Below are positions 27,754-35,898 of a stretch of DNA of 64,000 nucleotides, one piece after another (position 1 is the stretch's first letter; every line of letters begins with the position of its first letter). The stretch is taken from positions 62,001-126,000 of the forward strand of contig NZ_CP010951.1 in the NCBI RefSeq assembly GCF_001580455.1, in the 5' to 3' direction. The stretch comes from Ramlibacter tataouinensis. Lineage in GTDB: Bacteria > Pseudomonadota > Gammaproteobacteria > Burkholderiales > Burkholderiaceae_C. Below the pieces are notes generated by a model. It was not told the DNA's origin. It saw only the letters and a list, made by a program, of their open reading frames with translations, and searched no databases. The position numbers and the translations under genes were made by a program.

Positions 27754-28215
27754 TCACACTGGTGCAGGCAGGCGCCCCAGCCCGACTTCCACGCCCAGGT
27801 TGGCCAATGCGTCCGCCCGCTCATTGCCGGGGTCGCCGTCGTGGCCGCGGACCCAGCGCCAGTCGATGGAATGGCCGCGCTGGGAAACCAGCTCGTCGAG
27901 CGCCTGCCAGAGTTCCACGTTCTTCACCGGCTGCTTGGTCGAGGTGCGCCAGCCCTTGGCCTTCCACCCGGGCAGCCATTCCGTCATGCCCTTGAGCACG
28001 TAGAGGCTGTCCACGTGCAGGGTCACGGCGCAGGGGCGCTTGAGCGCCTGCAGCGCCTGGATCACCGCCATCAGCTCCATGCGGTTGTTCGTCGTGGCGC
28101 GTTCGCCGCCGTAGAGTTCCTTCTTCGTGGCGCCCGAACGCAGCAGCACGCCCCAGCCGCCGGGGCCAGGATTGCCCTTGCAGGCGCCGTCCGTATAGAT
28201 TTCGACCGGATTCAA
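27754..28215 (-). CDS. rnhA: ribonuclease HI
   Basis: 153 aa. It degrades RNA in RNA-DNA hybrids. The four catalytic acidic residues are present in YTDGACKGNPG (Asp9), NNRMELMAV, HVDSLYVLKG and RGHDGDPGNERAD. The start is TTG (28215), whose TTGA overlaps the stop of the upstream methyltransferase, with GGAAGAAGAAG upstream. This overlap explains the lack of an ATG at the family start. Confidence 0.94.
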   Translation of the reverse strand: MNPVEIYTDGACKGNPGPGGWGVLLRSGATKKELYGGERATTNNRMELMAVIQALQALKRPCAVTLHVDSLYVLKGMTEWLPGWKAKGWRTSTKQPVKNVELWQALDELVSQRGHSIDWRWVRGHDGDPGNERADALANLGVEVGLGRLPAPV

Positions 28216-28982
28216 GAGACTTCTTCTTCCATATGGGTTGAGATGCGATGCCCGCGATTGGCCAGCGGCACCGGGGCGGTAGCGATCTTGGGAGCGGGTT
28301 TCCACGCCGGGCCGATCAATTTGATCCCGCGCACCCGCTTGACCGCGACCAGAAAATAGGCGGCGCCGAAAATCGGCCACCAGTGCTCGCCGGCGTGGTC
28401 CAGCCAGTCGAAGCGCTCCAGCCAGCGCTCGGTGCGAAACGCCGGGCGGTAGCCGCCGAAGCTGCTGGACTCCACCTCGAAGCTCAGAAGCCGCAGCCAG
28501 TCGCGCAGGCGCCAGTAGCCGATGAATTCCTCCACCTGGGGCAGGAACAGCTCGCCGAACCCGAGGGTGCGCCACAGCTGCGCGCGCCGCTGGCGCAGGC
28601 CCCAGAGGCTGGCGGGATTGAAGCCGCAGATCACCACCTTGCCCTCGGGCACGAGCACCCGCTCGACCTCGCGCAAGGTGGCATGGGGGTCGAGGTTCAA
28701 TTCCAGCGCGTGCGGCAGCACCACCAGGTCCAGGCTGTTTTCCTCGAACGGCAAGGCCCCGAAGTTCGTGACCAGCGCCGGCCTCCGGGCGGCGCCTTCC
28801 GCAGTCGGCTCCTGGACGGCCAGCCAGCGATGCGGCATGCGGTTGGACTGCAGCGTGTCGATCCCGGACAGGCCGAGTTGCAAGGCATGGAAGCCGAAAA
28901 TGTCACCCACGGCGCGGTCGAACTCGGCGCGCTCCCAGGCAAGCAGGTAGCGGCCCGGGGGGGTCTCGAACCACTGCTGCAT
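28212..28982 (-). CDS. SAM-dependent methyltransferase (class I)
   Basis: 256 aa from ATG 28982 (MQQWFETPPGRYLLAWE, as in family members); a second ATG at 29003 is also in frame and would overlap the gloB start codon. The methyltransferase core includes LPFEENSLDLVVLPHALE and REVERVLVPEGKVVICGFNP. It resembles proteins linked to rnhA and gloB in betaproteobacteria; target unknown. Overlaps rnhA by TTGA. Confidence 0.85.
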   Translation of the reverse strand: MQQWFETPPGRYLLAWERAEFDRAVGDIFGFHALQLGLSGIDTLQSNRMPHRWLAVQEPTAEGAARRPALVTNFGALPFEENSLDLVVLPHALELNLDPHATLREVERVLVPEGKVVICGFNPASLWGLRQRRAQLWRTLGFGELFLPQVEEFIGYWRLRDWLRLLSFEVESSSFGGYRPAFRTERWLERFDWLDHAGEHWWPIFGAAYFLVAVKRVRGIKLIGPAWKPAPKIATAPVPLANRGHRISTHMEEEVS

Positions 28983-28985
28983 TCC

Positions 28986-28991
28986 TATAAT
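28986..28991 (+). promoter_or_regulatory. -10-like hexamer before gloB
   Basis: A consensus TATAAT lies 10 nt before the gloB ATG. If used, transcription would start only a few bases before the start codon, giving an almost leaderless mRNA. No good -35 is seen 16-18 bp upstream, so the call is weak. Confidence 0.3.
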
Positions 28992-29001
28992 CGGGTCGCT
29001 C

Positions 29002-29775
29002 ATGAAGTTAATCCCGCTGCCGGCGTTCCAGGACAATTACCTGTGGTTGTTGCACGACGGGCAACGGGCCCTGGTGGTCGACCCGGGCGACGCGCAGCCT
29101 GTGATGGCGTTCCTGCAGTCCGAAGGCCTACAGCTTGAAGCGATTCTAGTCACGCACCATCATCCGGACCATATCGGAGGCGTGGATGCCCTGCGCGCGG
29201 CGACCGGCGCCCGGGTCTGGGGACCGGCGCGCGAGCGCATCCCGCAGCCCCTCACCCCCCTGTCCGAGGGCGATCGCCTGACCCTGCTCGGCCTGGAATT
29301 CACGGTGCTGGACGTGCCGGGCCATACCGCCGGGCATGTCGCCTACTACTGCGAATCGCTGGACCGACGGCCGCTCCTGTTCTGCGGCGACACCCTGTTC
29401 TCGGGCGGCTGCGGCCGGCTCTTCGAAGGCACGCCGGCGCAGATGCTGGCCTCGCTGGACAAGCTCGCAGCCCTGCCCGCCGACACCCGCGTGTGCTGCA
29501 CCCACGAGTACACATTGAGCAACCTGAAGTTCGCCAGGGCGGTGGAGCCCGATAATCTCGAGCTCATCGATTACGCGGCGCGCTGCGAATCGCTGCGCGC
29601 GCAGGGACTGCCGACGTTGCCCTCCAGCATCGGGCTCGAAAGACAAATCAATCCCTTCCTGCGCTCGCGCGAGGAAGGCGTGGCGCAGGCGGCGCGCGCG
29701 CATGGCGCCGCCGCGGTCGACGACGCCGTGGCGGTGTTCGCCACGCTGCGCCAATGGAAGAACGACCACAAATGA
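29002..29775 (+). CDS. gloB: hydroxyacylglutathione hydrolase (glyoxalase II)
   Basis: 257 aa metallo-beta-lactamase-fold enzyme that hydrolyses S-lactoylglutathione to lactate and glutathione. The binuclear metal motif THHHPDHIGG, the PGHTAGH and CGDTLFSGGCGR motifs and the C-terminal glutathione-binding helices are present. Divergent from the methyltransferase gene and overlapping the mltD-like gene by ATGA. Confidence 0.96.
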   Translation: MKLIPLPAFQDNYLWLLHDGQRALVVDPGDAQPVMAFLQSEGLQLEAILVTHHHPDHIGGVDALRAATGARVWGPARERIPQPLTPLSEGDRLTLLGLEFTVLDVPGHTAGHVAYYCESLDRRPLLFCGDTLFSGGCGRLFEGTPAQMLASLDKLAALPADTRVCCTHEYTLSNLKFARAVEPDNLELIDYAARCESLRAQGLPTLPSSIGLERQINPFLRSREEGVAQAARAHGAAAVDDAVAVFATLRQWKNDHK

Positions 29776-31274
29776 AGCTGATTACCCTGACAGCCATGGC
29801 CTTGACGCTTTGGCTGGCTGGCTGCGCCTCGACGACGCAGCCATCCGTGCCGGCTGCCGTGTCCGAGGCGGTACCGGCCAAGCTCCCGGCCCCCGGGCCC
29901 GCCGTGATCCCCGCCGGCGAACTCACCCCGATCACCGCGGAAGAAGCCGCCTCCCGCGGCGTGGCGCAGATGGCGCCGCCGCCGGACCTGTGGGAGCGCA
30001 TCCGCCGCGGCTTTCGCATGCCCAACCTCGATGGCGACCTGGTGCGCCAGCAGGAGCAGTGGTACGCGACCCGCCCCGACTACATGCAGCGCATGACGGA
30101 GCGCTCCCGCAAGTACCTGTTCCACATCGTCGAGGAACTCGAGCGCCGCGACATGCCCACCGAGCTGGCGCTGCTGCCCTTCATCGAGAGTGCATTCAAT
30201 CCGCAGGCCGTGTCCAGCGCGCGCGCCGCCGGCATGTGGCAGTTCATGCCGGCCACCGGCCAGTTCTTCGAGCTGAAGCAGAACGTGTTCCGCGACGACC
30301 GGCGCGACGTGCTCGCGTCCACGCGCGCGGCGCTGGACTACCTGCAAAAGCTCTACGGCATGTTCGGCGACTGGCACCTGGCGCTGGCCGCCTACAACTG
30401 GGGCGAAGGCAGCGTGGGCCGCGCGATCGCGCGCAACCAGAAGGCGGGCCTGGGCACCGGCTACCAGGACCTGAAGATGCCCAACGAGACGCGGTTCTAC
30501 GTGCCCAAGCTGCAGGCGGTGAAGAACATCGTGGCCGACCCCGAACGCTTCCGCTCCGAACTGCCGGCCATCGGCAACCACCCGTACTTCCAGACGGTCA
30601 CGGTCTCGCGCGACATCGACGTGGCGCTGGCCGCGCGGCTGGCGGACGTGCCACTGGAGGACTTCAAGGCGCTCAATCCCTCGCAGAACCGGCCGGTGAT
30701 TCTGGCCGCCGGCACGCCGGAGATCCTGCTGCCCTGGGACAACGCCACCATCTTCCAGCGCAACTTCGAGGCCTACACCACCGGGCAATACGCCAGCTGG
30801 ACCGCCTGGAGCGCGCCGTCGACCATGAGCGTGGCCGAAGCCGCAAAGCGCGTCGGCATGAGCGAAGCGGACCTGCGCAGCGTCAACACCATCCCGCCGC
30901 GCATGCTGATCAAGGCCGGTTCGGTGCTGATCGTGCCCCGCACGACCAAGAACCAGGACGACGTGTCCGGCCATGTGGCCGACAACGGCCAGCTCAATCT
31001 CGCGCCGGAGGCGGTGCTGCGCCGCACCACGGTGAAGGCCGGCAAGCACGACACCGTGGCCAGCATCGCCCGCCGCTACAAGCTGAACGCGGGCCAGGTG
31101 GCCGAATGGAACAACGTGGGGGCATCCGCCGCGTTCCGCGCGGGCCAGCAGGTGGTGCTGTTCCTGCCTTCGAAGGCCACCTCGCGCAGCGTCAAGGCCA
31201 GGCCGGCCGCGGCCCGGCCGAGTGCCCAGGCCACGACGGTCCGGAAGCCGGCCAAGAAGGTGGCCCACCGTTAG
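29772..31274 (+). CDS. mltD: membrane-bound lytic murein transglycosylase D-like lipoprotein
   Basis: 500 aa. The lipobox LAGC (Cys18) marks an outer-membrane lipoprotein. An SLT domain (about 125-260; LLPFIESAFNPQAVSSARAAGMWQFMPATG with the catalytic Glu, and AAYNWGEGSVGRAI) cleaves peptidoglycan glycan strands. Two LysM-like modules follow (around 350-400 and 425-475). The ATG at 29772 overlaps the gloB stop; the frame runs a few codons further upstream. Confidence 0.93.
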   Translation: MKLITLTAMALTLWLAGCASTTQPSVPAAVSEAVPAKLPAPGPAVIPAGELTPITAEEAASRGVAQMAPPPDLWERIRRGFRMPNLDGDLVRQQEQWYATRPDYMQRMTERSRKYLFHIVEELERRDMPTELALLPFIESAFNPQAVSSARAAGMWQFMPATGQFFELKQNVFRDDRRDVLASTRAALDYLQKLYGMFGDWHLALAAYNWGEGSVGRAIARNQKAGLGTGYQDLKMPNETRFYVPKLQAVKNIVADPERFRSELPAIGNHPYFQTVTVSRDIDVALAARLADVPLEDFKALNPSQNRPVILAAGTPEILLPWDNATIFQRNFEAYTTGQYASWTAWSAPSTMSVAEAAKRVGMSEADLRSVNTIPPRMLIKAGSVLIVPRTTKNQDDVSGHVADNGQLNLAPEAVLRRTTVKAGKHDTVASIARRYKLNAGQVAEWNNVGASAAFRAGQQVVLFLPSKATSRSVKARPAAARPSAQATTVRKPAKKVAHR

Positions 31275-31301
31275 TGTCCTGTCCCGGCAGGGCCGAAAGG
31301 C

Positions 31302-32135
31302 TCAGATCTTCTCGGTTTCGCCCTGCCGGGGCTGCCACTTCATCAGCCTTTTCTCGATCCGGCCGACCAGGCCGTCGAGCAGCAGCGCGCAGGCTGTCAG
31401 CACCACGATGCCGGCGAACACGGTGTTGACGTCGAAGGTGCCCTCGGCCTGCAGGATCAGGTAGCCGACACCGCGCGCCGACCCGAGGTATTCGCCGACC
31501 ACGGCGCCGACGAAGGCCAGGCCCACCGAGGTGTGTAGGCTGGAGAAGACCCAGCTGGTGGCGCTGGGCAGGTACACGGTGCGCAGCAGCTGCTTGTGGC
31601 TGGCGCCCAGCATGCGTGCGTTGGCGAGCACCACCGGGCTGACCTCGCGCACGCCTTGGTAGACGTTGAAGAACACGATGAAGAACACCAGCGTCACCGC
31701 CAGCGCCACCTTGCTCCAGATACCCAGCCCGAACCAGAGCGCGAAGATCGGTGCCAGGATCACGCGGGGCATGGAGTTGGCCGCCTTGATGTAGGGGTCC
31801 ATGATCGCGCTGGCCGTGGGCGCCAGCGCCAGCCACAGGCCGAAGGCCAGGCCCAGCACCGTGCCGATGGCAAAGGCCAGCACGGTCTCCAGCAGCGTGA
31901 CGCCCAGGTGGACGTAGATGTCGGCCCGCCCCGGCAGGCCTTCCGCGAACAGGGCGTTGGCCGGCATCTCCACCGGCAGGAACCAGGACCAGATCCGGCC
32001 CGCCACCTTGATCGGCTCGCCCAGGAAGAAAGCCGTCTGCTCATTGCGCGACACCAGGTGCCAGAGCAGCAGGACCACGACCAGCGCGCCCAGTTGCCAG
32101 GCGCGCAGGTTGTTCTCACTCGGCTTCCATTTCAT
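31302..32135 (-). CDS. ABC transporter permease, nitrate/sulfonate/taurine type
   Basis: 277 aa, six predicted membrane spans, with the EAA-type loop ANARMLGASHKQLLRTVYLPSATSWVF. It forms the channel for the adjacent ATPase and binding protein. The ATG at 32135 (MKWKPSENN) has an AGGAGG 6 nt upstream; this RBS belongs to the end of a repeated micro-ORF and lies in a hairpin. The frame continues upstream into the repeat, which is not part of the protein. Confidence 0.92.
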   Translation of the reverse strand: MKWKPSENNLRAWQLGALVVVLLLWHLVSRNEQTAFFLGEPIKVAGRIWSWFLPVEMPANALFAEGLPGRADIYVHLGVTLLETVLAFAIGTVLGLAFGLWLALAPTASAIMDPYIKAANSMPRVILAPIFALWFGLGIWSKVALAVTLVFFIVFFNVYQGVREVSPVVLANARMLGASHKQLLRTVYLPSATSWVFSSLHTSVGLAFVGAVVGEYLGSARGVGYLILQAEGTFDVNTVFAGIVVLTACALLLDGLVGRIEKRLMKWQPRQGETEKI

Positions 32136-32136
32136 T

Positions 32137-32226
32137 TCAGGCCTCCTGCCGGGCCGCCCCAAAGGAGGCCTGGGCCCCCTCGGGGGGCAGCGAATACACG
32201 CAGTGATGAGCGTGGGGGCGTTTCAT
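32137..32226 (-). CDS. micro-ORF unit 2 (29 aa), tandem repeat upstream of the permease
   Basis: ATG (32226) to TGA (32137), 29 codons: begins MKRPHAHHCVYSLPPEG and ends ARQEA. Its last codons contain AGGAGG, the Shine-Dalgarno of the permease, whose ATG follows the stop by a single base. Together with unit 1 it differs at only four of 91 positions. Whether the peptide is made, or matters, is unknown; the arrangement is fully consistent with translation by reinitiation. Confidence 0.5.
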   Translation of the reverse strand: MKRPHAHHCVYSLPPEGAQASFGAARQEA

Positions 32227-32319
32227 CTCAGGCCTCCTGCCGGGCCGCCCCAAAGGAGGCCTGGACCCCTTCGGGGGGCAGCGAATACACGCAGTGATGA
32301 GCGTGGGGGCGTTTCACTT
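32138..32319 (-). repeat. two tandem 91-bp units between ABC ATPase and permease genes
   Basis: Units 32138-32228 and 32229-32319, 87 of 91 bases identical. Each contains a perfect 9-bp inverted repeat (CAGGCCTCC/GGAGGCCTG with a 17-nt loop; 32138-32146 with 32164-32172, and 32229-32237 with 32255-32263) that on the mRNA would bury the Shine-Dalgarno of the next start. The upstream end falls in the ATPase stop codon and the downstream end just before the permease ATG. Confidence 0.9.
32228..32317 (-). CDS. micro-ORF unit 1 (29 aa), tandem repeat after the ATPase gene
   Basis: GTG (32317) to TGA (32228), 29 codons, identical to unit 2 apart from the start codon, one synonymous change and one Val/Ala change. 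It begins one base after the ATPase stop codon (32319) and ends one base before the unit 2 ATG. AAGAAGG near the end of the ATPase gene may serve as its ribosome site. Confidence 0.45.
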   Translation of the reverse strand: MKRPHAHHCVYSLPPEGVQASFGAARQEA

Positions 32320-33134
32320 CAGGCCGCCTTCTTCAGTTGCTGCGCGTAGCCTTTGAGCACCTCGTCGCGCAGCACGCCCCAGATGCGGCCGTGCAACTCG
32401 AGGAAGCGCGGATGCGAGCGAATCTCGGCGACATCGCGCGGCCGCGGCAGGTCGATCTCGAACTCGCCGATCGGGTGCGTGGCCGGTCCGGCCGACAGCA
32501 CCACCACGCGATCGCTCATGGCGATGGCTTCGTCCAGGTCGTGGGTGATGAACAGCACGGCCTTTCGCTTGGCCGCCCACAGCGCCAGCACCTCGTTTTC
32601 CATCAACTGGCGCGTCTGGATGTCGAGGGCGCTGAAAGGCTCGTCCATCAGGATGATGTCGGGGTCGAGCGCGAGGGTCTGCGCCAGCGCAGTGCGCTTG
32701 CGCATGCCGCCCGAGAGCTGGTGCGGATAGCGCTGCTCGAAGCCGCGCAGCCCGACGCGTTCCAGCCAGGCCCGGGCTTGCTCACGCGCCTGCGCCGCCG
32801 CCAGGCCCCGGTATTCCAGGCCGACCATCACGTTCTCGATGGCGCTGCGCCAGGGCATCAGCGCCTCGGACTGGAACATGTAGCCGGCGCGGTGGTTGAT
32901 GCCCCGCAGGGGCTGGCCGAACACCCGCACGTCGCCGGCCGAGGGCTGGAGCAGCCCGGCGGCGATGTTGAGCAGGGTGGACTTGCCGCAGCCGGTCGGG
33001 CCGACCACGGAGACGAACTCGCCGCCGCGCACCTTCAGGCTGGTGTCCGCGACGGCGGTGTAGGCCTGCTCGCCCGCTTCGCGCGAGCGAAAGGTGACCG
33101 TGATGTCCTGGAGCTCGAGCGCGTCGTCAGCCAT
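32319..33134 (-). CDS. ABC transporter ATP-binding protein, nitrate/sulfonate/taurine type
   Basis: 271 aa. Walker A GPTGCGKST, Q-loop FQSEALMPW, signature LSGGM, Walker B ILMDEPFSALD and the switch His in FITHDLDEA are all intact. It energises the permease encoded downstream. The binding-protein gene lies upstream on the same strand across a 54-bp gap, so this is a complete binding protein-ATPase-permease set. Confidence 0.95.
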   Translation of the reverse strand: MADDALELQDITVTFRSREAGEQAYTAVADTSLKVRGGEFVSVVGPTGCGKSTLLNIAAGLLQPSAGDVRVFGQPLRGINHRAGYMFQSEALMPWRSAIENVMVGLEYRGLAAAQAREQARAWLERVGLRGFEQRYPHQLSGGMRKRTALAQTLALDPDIILMDEPFSALDIQTRQLMENEVLALWAAKRKAVLFITHDLDEAIAMSDRVVVLSAGPATHPIGEFEIDLPRPRDVAEIRSHPRFLELHGRIWGVLRDEVLKGYAQQLKKAA

Positions 33135-33188
33135 GGCCCGAGCTTACCCAAAAGCCGAGCTTGGCGCCCGCCGTTCAAGCCTTGTCGC

Positions 33189-34235
33189 TCAAGCCTTGTA
33201 CTTGTCCTTGGCGCGGCGCGCGAAGTCGTTGGTGTAGGTGCGGGTGAGGTCGATCTTCTCCGGCTTGATGCTCGGCTCGAAGCTCGCGAGCGCCCGCAAT
33301 GCGGTCTTGGCGCCGTCGTCCGGCAGCATGCCGTCCACGCCGATCGCTTCCCGCACCTTGTTGAAGGAAGCCAGGTACAGCGCGCGGTCGCCGAGCAGGT
33401 AGCTCTCGGGCACGGTCTTGATGATGTCGCTCGGCCCCGCGGTCTGCAGCCACTTCAGGCCGTGCACGATCGCATTGGCCAGGGCCTGGCAGGTGTTCGG
33501 GTGGCTCTTGACGAAGTCGGCATGGGTGTAGAAGCAGGCCGCCGGCATGGGACCGCCGAACACCTCCTGGGTGCCCTTGAGCGTGCGCGTGTCGCTGATG
33601 ATCTTCACGTCGCCCTTCTGCTCCAGCATGGTCATCACCGGGTCGGTGTTGCTCATGACATCGACCTGGCCCGAGCGAAGCGCCGTCAACGCGCCGGCGG
33701 CAGTGCCCACGCCCACGATGCTCACCTCGCTGGCCTTGATGCCGGCGCGCGAGAGCACCAGGTTGGCCACCATGTTGGTCGACGAACCCGGCGCCGAGAC
33801 GCCGACCTTCTTGCCGCGCAGTTCCGCCATCGTCTTGAAGCCGGGCATGGTCTTGGTGGACACACCGACCGCGATCTGCGGCGCGCGACCCATCAGCACG
33901 ATCGACTGGATCGACTGGTTCTTCGACTGCATGTTGATGGTGTGCTCGTAGGCACCGGCGACCACATCGGCCGAGCCGCCCATCAGTGCCTGCAGCGACT
34001 TGGCGCCGCCGGCGAAGTCGGAGATCTCCACGTCCAGCCCCTCGGCCTTGAAATAGCCGAGCTGCTCGGAGATCGTGAGGGGGAGGTAGTAGAAGGCGGC
34101 CTTGCCGCCCACCGCGATCGCCAGCTTGGTCTTTTCCAGCCGTCCCTGGGCGCGCAGTGCCGGCGCCGCCACGCAGGCAGCGGCCACGGCCGCAGCGGCG
34201 CTGAACGCGCGGCGCGTCATCAGGTCGTTCTTCAT
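33189..34235 (-). CDS. ABC transporter substrate-binding protein (NMT1/SsuA-like)
   Basis: 348 aa. The N-terminal signal has a twin-arginine-like TRRAFSAAAAVAAAC and an ALRAQ cleavage region. The mature protein has the YYLPLTISEQLGYFKAEGL and GGSADVVAGAYEHT patterns of the NMT1/THI5 superfamily, which binds sulfonates, nitrate, pyrimidine precursors or similar. The ligand cannot be deduced. First gene of the ABC operon. Confidence 0.92.
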   Translation of the reverse strand: MKNDLMTRRAFSAAAAVAAACVAAPALRAQGRLEKTKLAIAVGGKAAFYYLPLTISEQLGYFKAEGLDVEISDFAGGAKSLQALMGGSADVVAGAYEHTINMQSKNQSIQSIVLMGRAPQIAVGVSTKTMPGFKTMAELRGKKVGVSAPGSSTNMVANLVLSRAGIKASEVSIVGVGTAAGALTALRSGQVDVMSNTDPVMTMLEQKGDVKIISDTRTLKGTQEVFGGPMPAACFYTHADFVKSHPNTCQALANAIVHGLKWLQTAGPSDIIKTVPESYLLGDRALYLASFNKVREAIGVDGMLPDDGAKTALRALASFEPSIKPEKIDLTRTYTNDFARRAKDKYKA

Positions 34236-34415
34236 GGGGATGTCCTCTCTTGGAATCGTTTCTTTTCGAGGGTAGTCAGGGGCAGGCGCACCCGCATCGG
34301 GAACATCCCCTGCGGGTTTACACGTAAGTTTGCAAGCGCGTGTTTCACCCCCTTGACGCCGGGTGCCGCGTCAGGGTTCGGACCGCACGAAACGCCGTGC
34401 AGCGCGGTCCCTTTT

Positions 34416-34451
34416 TGCGAGGAGGAACCGGCTTTGCCGGGCCGCCTCGCA
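34416..34451. other. hairpin after the MAPEG gene
   Basis: TGCGAGG/CCTCGCA arms enclose an inner CCGGC/GCCGG stem in the 237-bp gap between the MAPEG gene and the ABC binding-protein gene. It has no U-tract on the minus strand (A-rich there), so it is only a candidate for 3'-end formation. Nothing else recognisable is in this gap. Confidence 0.35.
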
Positions 34452-34472
34452 CTGATCAGTCCACCGAATCCT

Positions 34473-34892
34473 TCAGCGCCAACCGGCGAAGAAGATGCCG
34501 ATATTCACCAGGAGCGCCAGCGTCCAGATCGCCGAGCGCACCATCGGCAGTCCGGCGACGTACATCGCGATGTAGATCACGCGCAGCGTGATGAACAGGA
34601 TCGCCAGGATGTCGACGATGCCCTGAGGAGCGCGCAGCTGGTGCGCGATGACCACGGCGCCGATGAAAAACGGAAGAGCCTCGAAGCTGTTGGCCTGGGC
34701 CGCGTTGGCGCGCGCCGCCCAGTCGGTCTGGCGGGCCAGCCAGCCGCGCGGATCGGCGTTGTCGAAGCCGCCTTGCTTGCGCGGCTTGCCGAAGCCCGGG
34801 CTCTTGGCGATCCAGGCGCACACCAGCGGAAGCAGGGCCGCAATGAAGACGCAGCCGTAGGCGATCGTGAAATGGGGGTATGCCGTCGGCAT
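34473..34892 (-). CDS. MAPEG family membrane protein
   Basis: 139 aa with four hydrophobic segments. The pattern NADPRGWLARQTDWAARANAAQANSFEALPFFIGAVVIA between TM1 and TM2 is characteristic of MAPEG (membrane-associated eicosanoid/glutathione metabolism) proteins. Bacterial members have unknown substrates; some conjugate glutathione. It lies 47 bp downstream of recR on the same strand. Confidence 0.88.
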   Translation of the reverse strand: MPTAYPHFTIAYGCVFIAALLPLVCAWIAKSPGFGKPRKQGGFDNADPRGWLARQTDWAARANAAQANSFEALPFFIGAVVIAHQLRAPQGIVDILAILFITLRVIYIAMYVAGLPMVRSAIWTLALLVNIGIFFAGWR

Positions 34893-34939
34893 CGTGTTTC
34901 TCCTCTCTGTTCGTTTTTGGTTCCGGCTTTTTGTTCCGG

Positions 34940-35530
34940 TTAGCGCCGGTCGACCAGCGCGTGCGCGATCGTGCCCAGGTCCACGTATTCGAGTTCGCTG
35001 CCGGCTGGCACCCCGCGCGCCAATCGCGTCACCTTCAGCCCGCGCGCCTTGAGCGCTTCGGCGATCACGTGCGCCGTGGCTTCACCCTCGGCGGTGAAAT
35101 TGGTGGCCAGGATCACTTCCTGCACCACCCCGTCGGTCGCCCGCTCGAAGAGCTTGGACAGGCCGATGTCCTTGGGGCCGATGCCGTCGAGCGGGCTGAG
35201 CTTGCCCATCAGCACGAAGTACAGGCCCTGGTAGGCTGCCGTCCGCTCGAGCGCGGCCTGGTCGGCCGGCGTTTCCACCACGCACAGCTTGGCCGCATCG
35301 CGGCGCGGGTCGGTGCAGGTGTCGCAGACCTCTTTCTCGGTGAAGGTATGGCAGCGGGTGCAATGGCGGATCTGCGTCGTGGCCTGCTGCAGCGCCTGCG
35401 CCAACAGCTGCGCGCCCGCGCGGTCGTGCTGCAGCAGGTGGAAGGCCATGCGCGAGGCGGACTTGACGCCCACGCCCGGCAGCCTTCGCAGGCCTTCGAT
35501 CAATGCATTGAGCGAATTGTTGTCGGACAC
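34940..35530 (-). CDS. recR: recombination mediator protein RecR
   Basis: 196 aa. N-terminal helix-hairpin-helix (LPGVGVKSASRMAFHLL), a four-Cys zinc finger (CTRC...CDTC, near residue 60) and a TOPRIM domain (CVVETPADQAALE... GKLSPLDGIGP). It acts with RecF/RecO in loading RecA at gaps. Part of the conserved dnaX-ybaB-recR set. Confidence 0.97.
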   Translation of the reverse strand: MSDNNSLNALIEGLRRLPGVGVKSASRMAFHLLQHDRAGAQLLAQALQQATTQIRHCTRCHTFTEKEVCDTCTDPRRDAAKLCVVETPADQAALERTAAYQGLYFVLMGKLSPLDGIGPKDIGLSKLFERATDGVVQEVILATNFTAEGEATAHVIAEALKARGLKVTRLARGVPAGSELEYVDLGTIAHALVDRR

Positions 35531-35540
35531 CTTGGAAGGC

Positions 35541-35873
35541 TTAGAAGGGGAACTTCATGCCCCCGGGCAGCCCCGGCATGCCGGCAGTGATCTTGCCGAG
35601 TTTTTCCTGCGAGGTTTCCTCGGCTTTGCGCACCGCCGCATTGAAGGCGGCGGCCACCAGGTCCTCGAGCATGTCCTTGTCGTCGGCCAGCAGGCTGGGG
35701 TCGATGGTCACGCGCTTGACGTCGTGCTTGCAGGTCATCGTGACCTTGACCAGTCCGGCCCCCGACTCGCCGGTGACTTCGATCGAGCCCAGTTCGTCCT
35801 GCGCCTTCTTGAGGTTGTCCTGCATGGCCTGCGCCTGCTTCATCAGGCCGGCCAGTTGTCCTTTGTTGAACAT
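35541..35873 (-). CDS. ybaB: nucleoid-associated protein, YbaB/EbfC family
   Basis: 110 aa from ATG 35873 (MFNKGQLAGLMKQAQAMQDN). Small DNA-binding dimer with the typical central VKVTMTCKHDVKRVTIDPSLL and a C-terminal Met/Gly/Pro tail. Encoded between dnaX and recR as in most bacteria. The longer open frame to 35954 enters the dnaX end and is not used. Confidence 0.95.
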   Translation of the reverse strand: MFNKGQLAGLMKQAQAMQDNLKKAQDELGSIEVTGESGAGLVKVTMTCKHDVKRVTIDPSLLADDKDMLEDLVAAAFNAAVRKAEETSQEKLGKITAGMPGLPGGMKFPF

Positions 35874-35898
35874 GATGTGTCCTTGTGTGCGTTTCGCG

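Noticed and set aside
23102..28003. An open frame of more than 1,600 codons on the plus strand opposite the RND pump genes
   Set aside because: It is an antisense shadow caused by high GC at third positions; composition is His/Arg/Gln-rich with no recognisable domain, and the minus-strand MFP and RND genes explain the DNA. Similar long shadows lie over ilvB, hppA, dnaX and ppk1.
34416..34451. Hairpin after the MAPEG gene as an intrinsic terminator
   Set aside because: The flank is A-rich, not T-rich, on the transcribed minus strand; recorded only as a hairpin.
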